From Sorangium cellulosum So ce56 (lineage in GTDB: Bacteria > Myxococcota_A > Polyangia > Polyangiales > Polyangiaceae): a DNA stretch of 64,000 nt. The notes beneath the pieces are model-generated. The model did no database searches. It was not told the origin of the DNA and worked only from the letters and a program-made list of their open reading frames with translations. Both the position numbers and the translations under genes were made by a program. This document shows, piece by piece, positions 35,163-43,028 of the stretch (its first letter is position 1; each line of letters opens with the position of its first letter). Where the stretch lies: assembly GCF_000067165.1 (NCBI RefSeq), contig NC_010162.1, positions 6,517,001-6,581,000 of the forward strand, written 5' to 3'.

Positions 35163-36698
35163 ATGAACACCTCACCGCATTCGAGTCCTTCCGATCACGC
35201 TCTGGCCGTCCTTCGCGAGCTCGTGGCGGAGCTCGGGCGAGGCGGGGGTCTCGTCAGCCCGTCGGTGTACGACACAGCCACCGTGCTGATGTTCGATGTC
35301 TTTCCCGGCGCCAGGGCGAGCATCGTCCCATGGCTCCTGGATCAGCAGCGGTCGGATGGGGGCTGGGGGCTCTCGTCGGTCCCACGCGCGCGCGATCTCC
35401 CGACGCTGGCGTCGCTCGTGGCCCTCCATCCCTACCGCGAGCTCACGCCGCAGGTACGCCGCGCCTGCGAGGGGGGCCTGGCGTTCCTGCGCAACCAGGC
35501 GGCGCATTGGGAGACGTCCTTGCCGGACGACATCCCTGTCGGGCTGGAGCTGCTCATGCCCAGGCTGCTCGACCGGGCCTCCTCGCTCGGCCTCGGCGTC
35601 GATTGGGGCCCGTACAGGGCGCTCATCGCGCTCGGCGAGCGGCGCCGGGCCTTGATCGGCAAGGCCCGGCCGGCGGCCGGCAGCGCGGCGTCGCACTCGT
35701 GGGAGGGCTGGGGGAGCGGCCCCTCGCCCGACCTCCTCGACGTGAGCGGCGGCGTCGGGCACAGCCCCGCGGCCACGGCCGCCTGGCTTCACGCGTCTCG
35801 GGACAAGGTCGGCCTCGCGGCCGCACGAGCGGCGGCGCGCGAGTACCTGCTCCGAGCGAGCGACGCGACCGAGGTCGGGATCCCCGGCGTCGTCCCCACG
35901 GTGTGGCCCATCGGCCGATTCGAGCAGGCCTGGGTCCTGTATGCGCTGCGGGCCTTCGATCTCCTCGACCATCCCCGGCTGGGCGACGTGGCGCGGCCGC
36001 AGCTGCTCGACCTCGGCGCCGCGCTTCGCCCCGAGGGCATCGGCATGAGCGACGCCTTCACGCAGGACGGCGACATCACCTCGACGGTCATCGCCACCCT
36101 GGGAGAGCTCGCGGCGCCCCGCGCCATCGAGGCGCTGCGGCGCTTCGAGCGAGGCGGGATGTTCATCACGTACGCGAACGAGCTGCAGCCCTCGCTCACG
36201 ACCAATGCTCACGCGATGCACGCCCTCGCGTCCCGCGGGGAGAAGGCGTCGGAGCCGGCGCGGTACCTCCTCGAGCGCCAGCAGCCGGACGGGCGGTGGG
36301 TTGGCGACAAATGGCACAGCTCCTGGCTTTACACGACCAGCCAGGTCATCCTGGCCCTCTCGCACGAGGGGCAGCTGCCCGCCGTGAAGCGGGGCTTGGA
36401 GGCGCTGCTGCGCGCCCAGCGCGGCGACGGCGGCTGGGGAGCCGGCGGCGCGCCCACCGCGGCAGAGACGGCGTACGCCGTGCTCGCGCTCCGCGCCGCC
36501 CGGAGGAACCGCGAGCTCGAATCGATGGCGCGGGGCGCCTGGCGACGGGGGCGCGACTGGCTGATGTCGAACCATGACATCGGCGCCGGCCAGGAAGATC
36601 TCCGCTGGATCGGCAAGGAGCTGTATTGCCCGGCGCGGGTGGACCGCGCGTGGGTCCTCGGCGCCCTCCTCGCGTCGCAACCGTCATGGGAAAGCTAG
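35163..36698 (+). CDS. Class II diterpene cyclase-like protein (prenyltransferase/squalene-oxidase repeats)
   Basis: The product is 511 residues from the ATG at 35163 (GTG at 35151 possible), the normal size of bacterial copalyl-diphosphate-type cyclases. QW-like repeats are visible (DQQRSDGGWG, AQRGDGGWGAGG), as are WPIGRFEQAWVLYALRAFDLL, YANELQPSLTTNAHAMHAL and KWHSSWLYTTSQ, all typical of class II cyclases. The acid motif D-x-D-D is replaced by D302-G-D304-I305, which keeps the central proton-donating Asp but loses the last one. Prenyl diphosphate cyclisation is the likely role but is not proved. It overlaps the next gene by 13 bp. Confidence 0.75.
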   Translation: MNTSPHSSPSDHALAVLRELVAELGRGGGLVSPSVYDTATVLMFDVFPGARASIVPWLLDQQRSDGGWGLSSVPRARDLPTLASLVALHPYRELTPQVRRACEGGLAFLRNQAAHWETSLPDDIPVGLELLMPRLLDRASSLGLGVDWGPYRALIALGERRRALIGKARPAAGSAASHSWEGWGSGPSPDLLDVSGGVGHSPAATAAWLHASRDKVGLAAARAAAREYLLRASDATEVGIPGVVPTVWPIGRFEQAWVLYALRAFDLLDHPRLGDVARPQLLDLGAALRPEGIGMSDAFTQDGDITSTVIATLGELAAPRAIEALRRFERGGMFITYANELQPSLTTNAHAMHALASRGEKASEPARYLLERQQPDGRWVGDKWHSSWLYTTSQVILALSHEGQLPAVKRGLEALLRAQRGDGGWGAGGAPTAAETAYAVLALRAARRNRELESMARGAWRRGRDWLMSNHDIGAGQEDLRWIGKELYCPARVDRAWVLGALLASQPSWES

Positions 36699-37867
36699 AC
36701 GACCTGATGGAAAGGACGTGGCAAAGCCACGTCTTCGGCGACTCCTACCCGACCGCCGTCGGCCGCCGCGCGCTCTCCGAGAGGATGCGCGCCGTCCACG
36801 CGTGTTTTCTCGAGAGGTTCCGCCCGATCGTCCAGGGCGCCTTACCCGACCTCGATCCGGAGCACGTCGAGCGCGTCGTGCGCCAGATTGGCCCCAAGGC
36901 GACCGCGTTCTGCGCCGCGATCGCGATCGAAATCGAGGAGGTCGAGCGCCTCGCCGAGGTCTCCATCGTATTTGGGCTCCTGTTCCTGTTCGATGGCCTG
37001 ATGGATGACGGGGACCTTGCGATGGCGGTCGCGACGCACCGGTTCATCGAGGTTCACGCGCCGCGCCTGCGCCTCCCCGCGTCGAACGACGCGAAGCGGC
37101 TGGCGTCCGCCGTCCTCCGCAGCGAGCTCGACGCGGCCAGGGCGCCGCGCCCCGATCCCGCCCTCGTCGCGGCGCGCGCTCGGCCTCTGGCGGAGGTGGC
37201 GCGCCTGCTGCATCGCCTGAGCTCTCCCGAGGATGCGGGCGCGCTCATCGAGTCGCCCGTCGCCGGCTTTCTGAGCCATGGCTCCGCCATGCGGCAGCTC
37301 AGCCAGCGTTATCTCGAGCGCGAAGAGGGTGCGTTCTGGGACGACCACGCCGACGAATTCGTCGCGCATGCGATCGGGAGCATTCAAACGGCCGGGACGA
37401 TCGCCGTCGTCTACAGCCTCTACCGGAGCGCGCGCCCCGAGCTCCCCACGACAGGACAGGTGCTGGCCTCCCCGGCGGTCAGGCGCGTGTGCGAGCGATT
37501 CGCCGACGCGGCTTCGCGCATCTTCGACGACGTGGGAGATCAGGACGTCGATCGGCGCTCGGGCCCCCGGGGCCGGTTCGGTCTCAACCTCTTCAACCAT
37601 CCGAACCGGAGGCTCGTCGAGGCCACCCTGCGGTTCGTCGGCGTCGATGACGAGGACGTCATCGCGGCGACGCTGCGCGACCTTGCCGCCGACGACAGCG
37701 CCGGGGATGGCCGCATCGTCGAGCGGTTCGTCGACGTCGTGCGCGGCGGCGTGGCGAGCCTGCCGGCGGAGTGCTGGCGCGACGCGGGCGTGTTCCTGAT
37801 GCTCCTCAAGAGGATCATTGAGTCGGGATACGTGAACACGCTGGGCGACGCTGCGCTCGCGGAGTGA
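36686..37867 (+). CDS. Class I terpene synthase-like protein
   Basis: The product is 393 residues, all helical. A first acidic motif FDGLMDDGD (D103, D107, D108, D110) and a second FDDVGDQDVDRR (D281 to D289) occupy the positions expected for the Asp-rich and NSE/DTE magnesium-binding motifs. The second is all-Asp instead of N-D-x-x-S-x-x-x-E. Overlap with the class II-like gene implies coupled translation and consecutive reactions, this enzyme ionising the diphosphate made by the first. A distant prenyltransferase is an alternative reading. Confidence 0.6.
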   Translation: MGKLDDLMERTWQSHVFGDSYPTAVGRRALSERMRAVHACFLERFRPIVQGALPDLDPEHVERVVRQIGPKATAFCAAIAIEIEEVERLAEVSIVFGLLFLFDGLMDDGDLAMAVATHRFIEVHAPRLRLPASNDAKRLASAVLRSELDAARAPRPDPALVAARARPLAEVARLLHRLSSPEDAGALIESPVAGFLSHGSAMRQLSQRYLEREEGAFWDDHADEFVAHAIGSIQTAGTIAVVYSLYRSARPELPTTGQVLASPAVRRVCERFADAASRIFDDVGDQDVDRRSGPRGRFGLNLFNHPNRRLVEATLRFVGVDDEDVIAATLRDLAADDSAGDGRIVERFVDVVRGGVASLPAECWRDAGVFLMLLKRIIESGYVNTLGDAALAE

Positions 37868-37875
37868 CGCCGCGG

Positions 37876-37896
37876 CGCCGGGCGCGCCGCCCGGCG
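37876..37896 (+). terminator. Hairpin ending the terpenoid operon
   Basis: CGCCGGGC at 37876-37883 pairs perfectly with GCCCGGCG at 37889-37896 around a five-base loop, 8 bp after the stop codon. A T run is lacking. Confidence 0.45.
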
Positions 37897-38035
37897 GAGC
37901 ACTGCTGCCCAGGGGGCGCTCAGGAGAGCGCCTTCGCCATGAGGCGCGGCACGACGCGCGACGAGGCGCCTTGCCGGCATGGAGCGACGACGCGAGCGCC
38001 CGTCCTCGGCCGCCCGGCGACGGGAGGCCCTTGGA

Positions 38036-38746
38036 TCAAGGAGGAGGCGGAGGCGGCGGATCCTGCTCCGGGCGCGCCTGCCGCGGGGCCCACAGCGGGT
38101 AGTCGACGCCGGCGAGGCGATTGATGAGGATGGCCTGGAGCGTGAGCAGGACGACCCCACCAAGGAGCACGAGGAGCATCGGAGGCCGTGACAGGATGCC
38201 CAGCGAGACGATCAGCGTCGTCGCGCCCGCGGGAGGGTGTGGCGCGCGGGCGAGCACCATGAGGCCGGCCGTGAGCCCCAGCGAGAGCGCCGCGGCGATG
38301 GCGCGCGGCAGGGTCACCCCGGTCGCGGTCGCTGGACCCGCGTGCGTGAGCCCGGTGATGAGCAGGCTCATGTACGCGACCGCGATGCCGATGCTGTGCC
38401 CAACGATGGTGGTGCGCGGCGCGGCCGACGCCGCCGTGGGAGTGTAAAAGAACAGGAAGGCAGTTGGCCCGAGCGACGGAAAGACGAAGGGCGACTTCGT
38501 CACCACGGCGAGGGCCGCCATCAGACCGATGCTCACGAACCCGTTCACGCAGCTGAAGACCGCGAGCACGGGTATCTTGGAGTAGCGCTGGAGGAGCCAC
38601 GGGAGCCTGAGGCGCGTGAAGATGCCGCGCACCACGTCCGTCATCTCGCCGCCGAGCGGGTGCCGCGGCGAGATCGGGCCGTAACCGCGCCCGTTTCCCC
38701 ATAGCTCCACCGCCGCGGGGGTCGATTGCCTGTCTCTCTCTGTCAT
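38036..38746 (-). CDS. HPP family membrane protein
   Basis: The product is 236 residues with four to five membrane helices. The name-giving motif occurs as RAPHPPAGATTLIV, preceded by SPFVFPSLGPTAFLFFYTP, which is also conserved. HPP proteins of cyanobacteria and plastids have been linked to nitrite transport; the bacterial substrate is otherwise unsettled. The C-terminus ends in a polyproline tail. It converges on the terpenoid operon. Confidence 0.85.
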   Translation of the reverse strand: MTERDRQSTPAAVELWGNGRGYGPISPRHPLGGEMTDVVRGIFTRLRLPWLLQRYSKIPVLAVFSCVNGFVSIGLMAALAVVTKSPFVFPSLGPTAFLFFYTPTAASAAPRTTIVGHSIGIAVAYMSLLITGLTHAGPATATGVTLPRAIAAALSLGLTAGLMVLARAPHPPAGATTLIVSLGILSRPPMLLVLLGGVVLLTLQAILINRLAGVDYPLWAPRQARPEQDPPPPPPP

Positions 38747-38838
38747 CCTTCGTTCCTTGCGAGCGGGCCGCGCGTGGACGCGCCCGCTTCCGCGGCTGCA
38801 CGCTCGCCGGCGGGCGCCACGGCCAGCTCACCACGATT

Positions 38839-39101
38839 CTACCCCGGGCTCCGCGGGACGGATCGGGGATCTCGCCCGGCGCGCTCGAGCATGCCGGGCA
38901 GCGCCGCCTGCGCGCTCACGAAGCCGCCGAGGCAGTTGATCTTCCAGTCGTCCTCGAGCTCTCGCGGCGCGAGCTCCAGCGCGCCCGCGACGCGGAAGGC
39001 GCTGGCGTTGTAGATGAGCACCTCGACCGGCCCGAGCGACGCCTCCACGCGCCCGAAGGCCGCCGCGACGAAGGCCGCGTCGGTGGCGTCCCCCGGGACG
39101 C
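38839..39101 (-). pseudogene. Short-chain dehydrogenase remnant
   Basis: The frame encodes an SDR middle part: SVPGDATDAAFVAAAF, VEVLIYNASAFRVAG (equivalent of the NNAG motif) and WKINCLGGF. The N-terminal cofactor motif T-G-x-x-x-G-I-G and the C-terminal Y-x-x-x-K are absent, and the frame ends shortly after LPGMLER. It begins directly against the stop of the gene on its right. This is a decayed fragment of an SDR gene. Confidence 0.6.
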
Positions 39102-39515
39102 TCAAGGCGCATCCCTCCACTGCCGCACGAAGAACGGCCACGCGTCGTGGAGGTACAGGCCGAAGGGGATCCACCAGACGAGATCGTTCGTCAAGCAGAG
39201 GACGGCGGACCGAGGCGGCCACTGCCCGGTGACGAGCAGCGCCGCGAGGCCGATCGGCCCGAGCACCTTGCCGAGCAGACCGACGCCCGCAAGGAGGAAC
39301 CCGCGCTCGGGCGCGCGCGCGACCTCCGCATAGAGGATGGCGTACACCCCGACGACCATCCCCAGACAGGCGAAGATCTGCGGGTGATTGAGGGGTTCCA
39401 TGCCCGCGAAGCGAAAGAGCCATTGCGGGTCGGCGGCGGCGTAGAGCCCCCAGCAAGCGTTGTAGAGGGCAGCCAGCGCGAAGACGGTGCGGTGCAGGCG
39501 GCGGCGGGGGATCAT
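39102..39515 (-). CDS. Small four-helix membrane protein, unknown function
   Basis: The product is 137 residues with four predicted membrane helices (LHRTVFALAALYNACWGLYA, IFACLGMVVGVYAILYAE, LLAGVGLLGKVLGPIGLAAL, LVWWIPFGLYLHDA) and conserved-looking Trp, Asn and Lys within them. I recognise no named family. It lies downstream of cysE on the same strand with a 108-bp gap. Confidence 0.65.
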   Translation of the reverse strand: MIPRRRLHRTVFALAALYNACWGLYAAADPQWLFRFAGMEPLNHPQIFACLGMVVGVYAILYAEVARAPERGFLLAGVGLLGKVLGPIGLAALLVTGQWPPRSAVLCLTNDLVWWIPFGLYLHDAWPFFVRQWRDAP

Positions 39516-39623
39516 CGCGGGGCGGCCTCGGCGGACGCCCGGCGCTCATACACCGCATCGACGCCGGGCACGAGCCGGATCTCGCCCGCGCCGAGCGCGG
39601 CGTGACGGCGCGCTCGGCCCCCG

Positions 39624-40598
39624 TCAGATGCCGCCGCCGTCCTCGAAGACGTCGCTCCGCACCTGGGCCTGGCTGATACGGCTGTTCGGCGGGACGCTGC
39701 GCGTGAGCCACACGTTGCCGCCGATGCTCGATCCGCGGCCGATGGTGATGCGCCCGAGGATCGTGGCGCCGGCATACACCACCACCTGATCCTCGACGAT
39801 GGGGTGGCGATCGATCCCCTTGATGGGGTTCCCGCTCGCGTCGCGCGGGAAGCTCTTCGCGCCGAGCGTGACGCCCTGGTAGAGGCGCACGCGCTCGCCG
39901 ATACGGCACGTCTCCCCGATGACGACGCCCGTGCCGTGATCGATGAAGAAGCTCGCCCCGATCTCGGCGCCGGGGTGGATGTCGATGCCGGTGTCGGCGT
40001 GCGCGATCTCGGAGAGGATGCGCGGGATGAGCGGTACGCCGAGCGTGTAGAGCAGGTGCGCGATCCGGTGGTGCATGATCGCCGTGATGCCCGGATAGCA
40101 GAACACCGCCTCGTCGATGCTGGTCGCCGCCGGGTCGCCCTCGAACGCCGCGCGCACGTCGGTCTCGAGCAGCTCCTGCACCGCGGGGAGGCCCGCGGCG
40201 AAGTCGCGCACGATCTCGGCCGCGCGGCCCTCGCGGCGGGCGGCCTCGCGGGCGTCGAGCTCCCTCGGGAAGCCAAGGCCCCTCCGGACCTGCTCGTGGA
40301 GCGCGAGCAGCGCCGCGTCGAGCGTGTGCCCGACGAAGTAGTCGGTCCCCTCCTCGGTGAGATCCGCGGGCCCGAAGTGCGCCGGGAAGAACACCGCGCG
40401 CAGATCGCGCGCGATGCCGACGAGCACCTCGCGCGACGGCAGCGCCTGGCGCCCGAGCTTCTGGCGCGCGCCGTCGATCCCCCGGCCGGCGGCGCGCAGC
40501 TCCGCGACCACCGAGCCGAGCGCCCAGGACGCGCCGGACACGGCGGGCGCGGCGGGCGCGGCGGGCGCGCGGAAACCCCCGTGTTCGGCCTCGCTCAT
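39624..40598 (-). CDS. cysE: Serine O-acetyltransferase (EpsC/CysE type)
   Basis: The product is 324 residues from the ATG at 40598. An N-terminal helical region of about 180 residues is followed by the left-handed beta-helix of hexapeptide acyltransferases (IDIHPGAEIGASFFIDHGTG, GVTLGAKSF, ATILGRITIGRGSSIGGNVW). The active-site His/Asp are in DIHPGA and IDHGTGVVIGE. It acetylates L-serine with acetyl-CoA for cysteine synthesis. It overlaps cysK by four bases (ATGA), so the two are coupled. EpsC-type serine acetyltransferases are known neighbours of family 2A encapsulins, which lie on the other side of cysK here. Confidence 0.92.
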   Translation of the reverse strand: MSEAEHGGFRAPAAPAAPAVSGASWALGSVVAELRAAGRGIDGARQKLGRQALPSREVLVGIARDLRAVFFPAHFGPADLTEEGTDYFVGHTLDAALLALHEQVRRGLGFPRELDAREAARREGRAAEIVRDFAAGLPAVQELLETDVRAAFEGDPAATSIDEAVFCYPGITAIMHHRIAHLLYTLGVPLIPRILSEIAHADTGIDIHPGAEIGASFFIDHGTGVVIGETCRIGERVRLYQGVTLGAKSFPRDASGNPIKGIDRHPIVEDQVVVYAGATILGRITIGRGSSIGGNVWLTRSVPPNSRISQAQVRSDVFEDGGGI

Positions 40599-41584
40599 GT
40601 CGCGAGCCCCTTCTCGTCGAAGAGCCCCTCGAAGAGGGCCGTGCTCAGGTAGCGCTCGCCCGAGTCGGGGAGGATGACAACGATCGTCTTGCCCTCGCTC
40701 TCCTTGCGCTTCGCGATCCGCGCCGCGACCGCCACCGCCGCGCCGGACGAGATCCCCGAGAGGATGCCCTCCTCGCGCGTCAGCCGCCGCGCGTAGGCGA
40801 TCGCCTCCTCGTTGGTCACCTGCTCGATCTGATCGACGATCGACAGATCGAGCACGTCGGGCACGAAGCCCGCGCCGATCCCCTGGATCTTGTGCGGCCC
40901 CGGCCTGAGCGGCTCCCCGGCGCGCGTCTGCGTGAGCACCGGGCTGTGCGCGGGCTCGACCGCGACGGAGGTGATCGCCTTGCCCTTCTGGTGCTTGATG
41001 AAGCGCGATACGCCCGTGATCGTGCCGCCGGTCCCGACGCCGGACACGAGGATGTCGACCTTCCCGGCCGTGTCGTCCCAGATCTCCGGGCCCGTCGTCC
41101 GCTCGTGGATCGCGGCGTTCGCCGGGTTCTTGAACTGCTGCAGGAGCACGTACCGGCTCGGGTTCGAGGCGACGATCTCCTCCGCCTTCGCGATGGCGCC
41201 GCTCATCCCCCGGGGCCCCTCGGTGAGCACCAGCTTCGCGCCGTAACCCACGAGGAGCTTGCGGCGCTCGATGCTCATCGTCTCGGGCATGGTCAGCGTG
41301 AGCGGATAGCCGCGCGCCGCCGCGACGAAGGCCAGCGCGATGCCCGTGTTGCCGCTCGTCGGCTCGACGATCTCCTTCCCCGGACCGAGGAGCCCCCGCT
41401 TCTCGGCGTCCCACACGAGCGCCGCGCCGAGGCGGCACTTCACGGAGTAAGCCGGATTGCGTCCCTCGATCTTCGCGAGCACGAGCGCGCCGGCGCCGTC
41501 GACGGCGCGACGGAGGCGCACGAGCGGCGTGCGGCCGATGGATTCTGCGTTGTCTTCGAACCAGCCGCGTGTGACGTTCGACAT
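40595..41584 (-). CDS. cysK: O-acetylserine sulfhydrylase (cysteine synthase A)
   Basis: The product is 329 residues from the ATG at 41584 (GGAGGG upstream). The pyridoxal-phosphate lysine is K49 in NPAYSVKCRLG, and the substrate loop PTSGNTGIALAFVAAARGY and the phosphate cup GVGTGGTITGVSR are intact. It joins sulfide to O-acetylserine to give cysteine. Many segments read almost like enterobacterial CysK (TMPETMSIERRKLL, KPGPHKIQGIGAGF-like). It is divergent from the encapsulin operon, so both may answer to sulfur supply through the shared 390-bp region. Confidence 0.95.
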   Translation of the reverse strand: MSNVTRGWFEDNAESIGRTPLVRLRRAVDGAGALVLAKIEGRNPAYSVKCRLGAALVWDAEKRGLLGPGKEIVEPTSGNTGIALAFVAAARGYPLTLTMPETMSIERRKLLVGYGAKLVLTEGPRGMSGAIAKAEEIVASNPSRYVLLQQFKNPANAAIHERTTGPEIWDDTAGKVDILVSGVGTGGTITGVSRFIKHQKGKAITSVAVEPAHSPVLTQTRAGEPLRPGPHKIQGIGAGFVPDVLDLSIVDQIEQVTNEEAIAYARRLTREEGILSGISSGAAVAVAARIAKRKESEGKTIVVILPDSGERYLSTALFEGLFDEKGLAT

Positions 41585-41826
41585 GGGCCCTCCGGAGTGC
41601 GACGGCATGCCTCCGCGTCCTCGAGGTCGGAGGACGTCGAGCGGGCAGCGCACGCCGCGCTTGATTACCAGCGGATATTCGTCTAACATAACGGACAGAA
41701 TCCGCCAACCACTTTGTGCCCGCCTTGTGCCCGCCTAGGTCGGTCGCCGCTCAGCGATCGTGGCGCGTCGGAAGCGCGCCGGTGGTTCGGGGCCGGCGCT
41801 CGATCGCCTGGCTTCTGTCCTCAACA

Positions 41827-41863
41827 CCGCAACGCCGCCGCCACGATGCCGCAACGCCGCCGC
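41827..41863. repeat. 15-bp direct repeat, 22-bp period
   Basis: CCGCAACGCCGCCGC occurs exactly at 41827-41841 and 41849-41863. A period near two helical turns is common for regulator binding sites. Confidence 0.7.
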
Positions 41864-41879
41864 AACCCCCTTGAGCGTT

Positions 41880-41895
41880 GACCTCAGCTGAGGTC
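41880..41895. promoter_or_regulatory. Perfect 16-bp palindrome, candidate operator
   Basis: GACCTCAGCTGAGGTC is a perfect palindrome beginning inside a TTGACC that could serve as a -35 element for rightward transcription. It lies 80 bp before the 36-codon ORF and about 295 bp before cysK. The half-site CCTCAG recalls MerR/SoxR-class operators, but the spacing of those (18-20 bp) does not fit well. Confidence 0.55.
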
Positions 41896-41975
41896 CGCCC
41901 GCTTCACCATCCACCACGCCGCGCGCGGCGGCACTCCACGATCATGGAAAACCATCCGTTTTAAAGGAGTCCAGC

Positions 41976-42086
41976 ATGGTGGAAAACACATCTGCTTTAC
42001 AGGAGGAAAGCGTCCTGGGCATCATGAGCGCCATTGCGCCGACCCGCGTAGAAGTTGTAGTAATGGCCCAGCTTTGGCGGAGATAA
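41976..42086 (+). CDS. Small ORF, 36 residues, leading the encapsulin operon
   Basis: ATG at 41976 has AAAGGAG six bases upstream. The product starts MVENTSALQEESVLGIMSAI, then APTRVEVVVMAQLWRR. The stop is 36 bp before the encapsulin start. The composition is protein-like, with an acidic front half and a hydrophobic/basic end. No family is recognised. It could be a regulatory leader peptide, a small encapsulin-associated protein or an unprocessed peptide precursor. Confidence 0.5.
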   Translation: MVENTSALQEESVLGIMSAIAPTRVEVVVMAQLWRR

Positions 42087-42122
42087 TCCCCCACACGCCA
42101 GAGATCGAGGAAGGGCCCTGCC

Positions 42123-43028
42123 ATGACAAACGAAAGCCATTTGCTTGGCGAGCGCGCCGCAAGGCAACACGCCAACACGAGCAAGACTCCGCCCCAGTGG
42201 GCCGGTGCCACCCCGCGTTGGCTCGTGCAGCTGCTCCCCTGGACGCCCGTCGAAGCAGGCGTGTACCGCCTCAACCGGGTCTGCAGCAACGATTTCGCGG
42301 TCGATTGCAGCCCGGATGACGCGGCCGAGCTGCCCGTGGCGCGCATCCACTACGAAGAGCAGCCGCGCGAGTACGTGCTCAACACGGTGACCACGACGAT
42401 CCAGGTGCACACCCGGATCTCCGACCTGTTCCGCAGCCCGATGGATCAGGTCAAGGAGCAGCTCACCGTCCTCGTCGAGAAGCTCAAGGAGAAGCAAGAG
42501 GACGAGCTGATCAACAACGGCAACTACGGCCTGCTCAACAGCGTGCATGAGAGCATGCGGGTCAAGCCGCGCGGCGCCGGCCCCACGCCGGACGATCTCG
42601 ACGAGCTCATCGCGCGCGTGTGGAAGGAGCCGGCCTTTTTCCTGGCGCACCCGCGCGCCATCGCGGCGTTCGGTCGCGAATGCACGAAGCGCGGCGTTCC
42701 GCCGCCGACGGTGACCCTGTTCGGCTCGCCGTTCCTCACGTGGCGCGGCCTCCCGCTCATCCCCACCGACAAGCTGCACCTCGCGGGCAACAAGACCGAT
42801 ATCCTCCTGGTCCGCACCGGCGAGAAGAAGCGCGGCGTCGTGGGCCTGTTCCAGCCCGGGATCCCCGGCGAGGTGAGCCCGAGCCTGTCGATTCGCTTCA
42901 TGGGCATCAACCAGCTCGGGGCTGCCTCGTACCTCGCGTCCCTCTATTGCTCGGCGGCGGTTCTGACCGAAGATGCGCTCGGCGTGCTCGAGGGCGTCCA
43001 GGTGGACAGCTACTATGAGTACAAGTGA
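42123..43028 (+). CDS. Family 2A encapsulin shell protein
   Basis: The product is 301 residues. It has the HK97-fold family 2 sequence: TPRWLVQLLPWTPVEAGVYRLNR near the N-terminus, IQVHTRISDLFRSPMDQVKEQL, LLNSVHESMRVKP and WRGLPLIPTDKL. No cyclic-nucleotide-binding insertion is present, which separates family 2A from 2B. It self-assembles into an icosahedral shell; family 2A shells are known to hold cysteine desulfurase and store elemental sulfur. GAGGAAGGG precedes the ATG. The 3' end overlaps the cargo gene by 14 bp, as expected for co-assembled products. Confidence 0.9.
   Translation: MTNESHLLGERAARQHANTSKTPPQWAGATPRWLVQLLPWTPVEAGVYRLNRVCSNDFAVDCSPDDAAELPVARIHYEEQPREYVLNTVTTTIQVHTRISDLFRSPMDQVKEQLTVLVEKLKEKQEDELINNGNYGLLNSVHESMRVKPRGAGPTPDDLDELIARVWKEPAFFLAHPRAIAAFGRECTKRGVPPPTVTLFGSPFLTWRGLPLIPTDKLHLAGNKTDILLVRTGEKKRGVVGLFQPGIPGEVSPSLSIRFMGINQLGAASYLASLYCSAAVLTEDALGVLEGVQVDSYYEYK

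Larger units (their letters stand above)
41585..41975. other. Divergent control region between cysK and the encapsulin operon
   Basis: The region holds direct repeats (41827-41863), a perfect 16-bp palindrome (41880-41895) and a short ORF MENHPF (41944-41964) whose sequence partly repeats just downstream. A GTCCTC/GAGGAC inverted repeat near 41613-41634 lies in the cysK leader, and TTGTGCCCGCC is repeated near 41712-41735. No certain -10/-35 pair was found. Confidence 0.55.
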
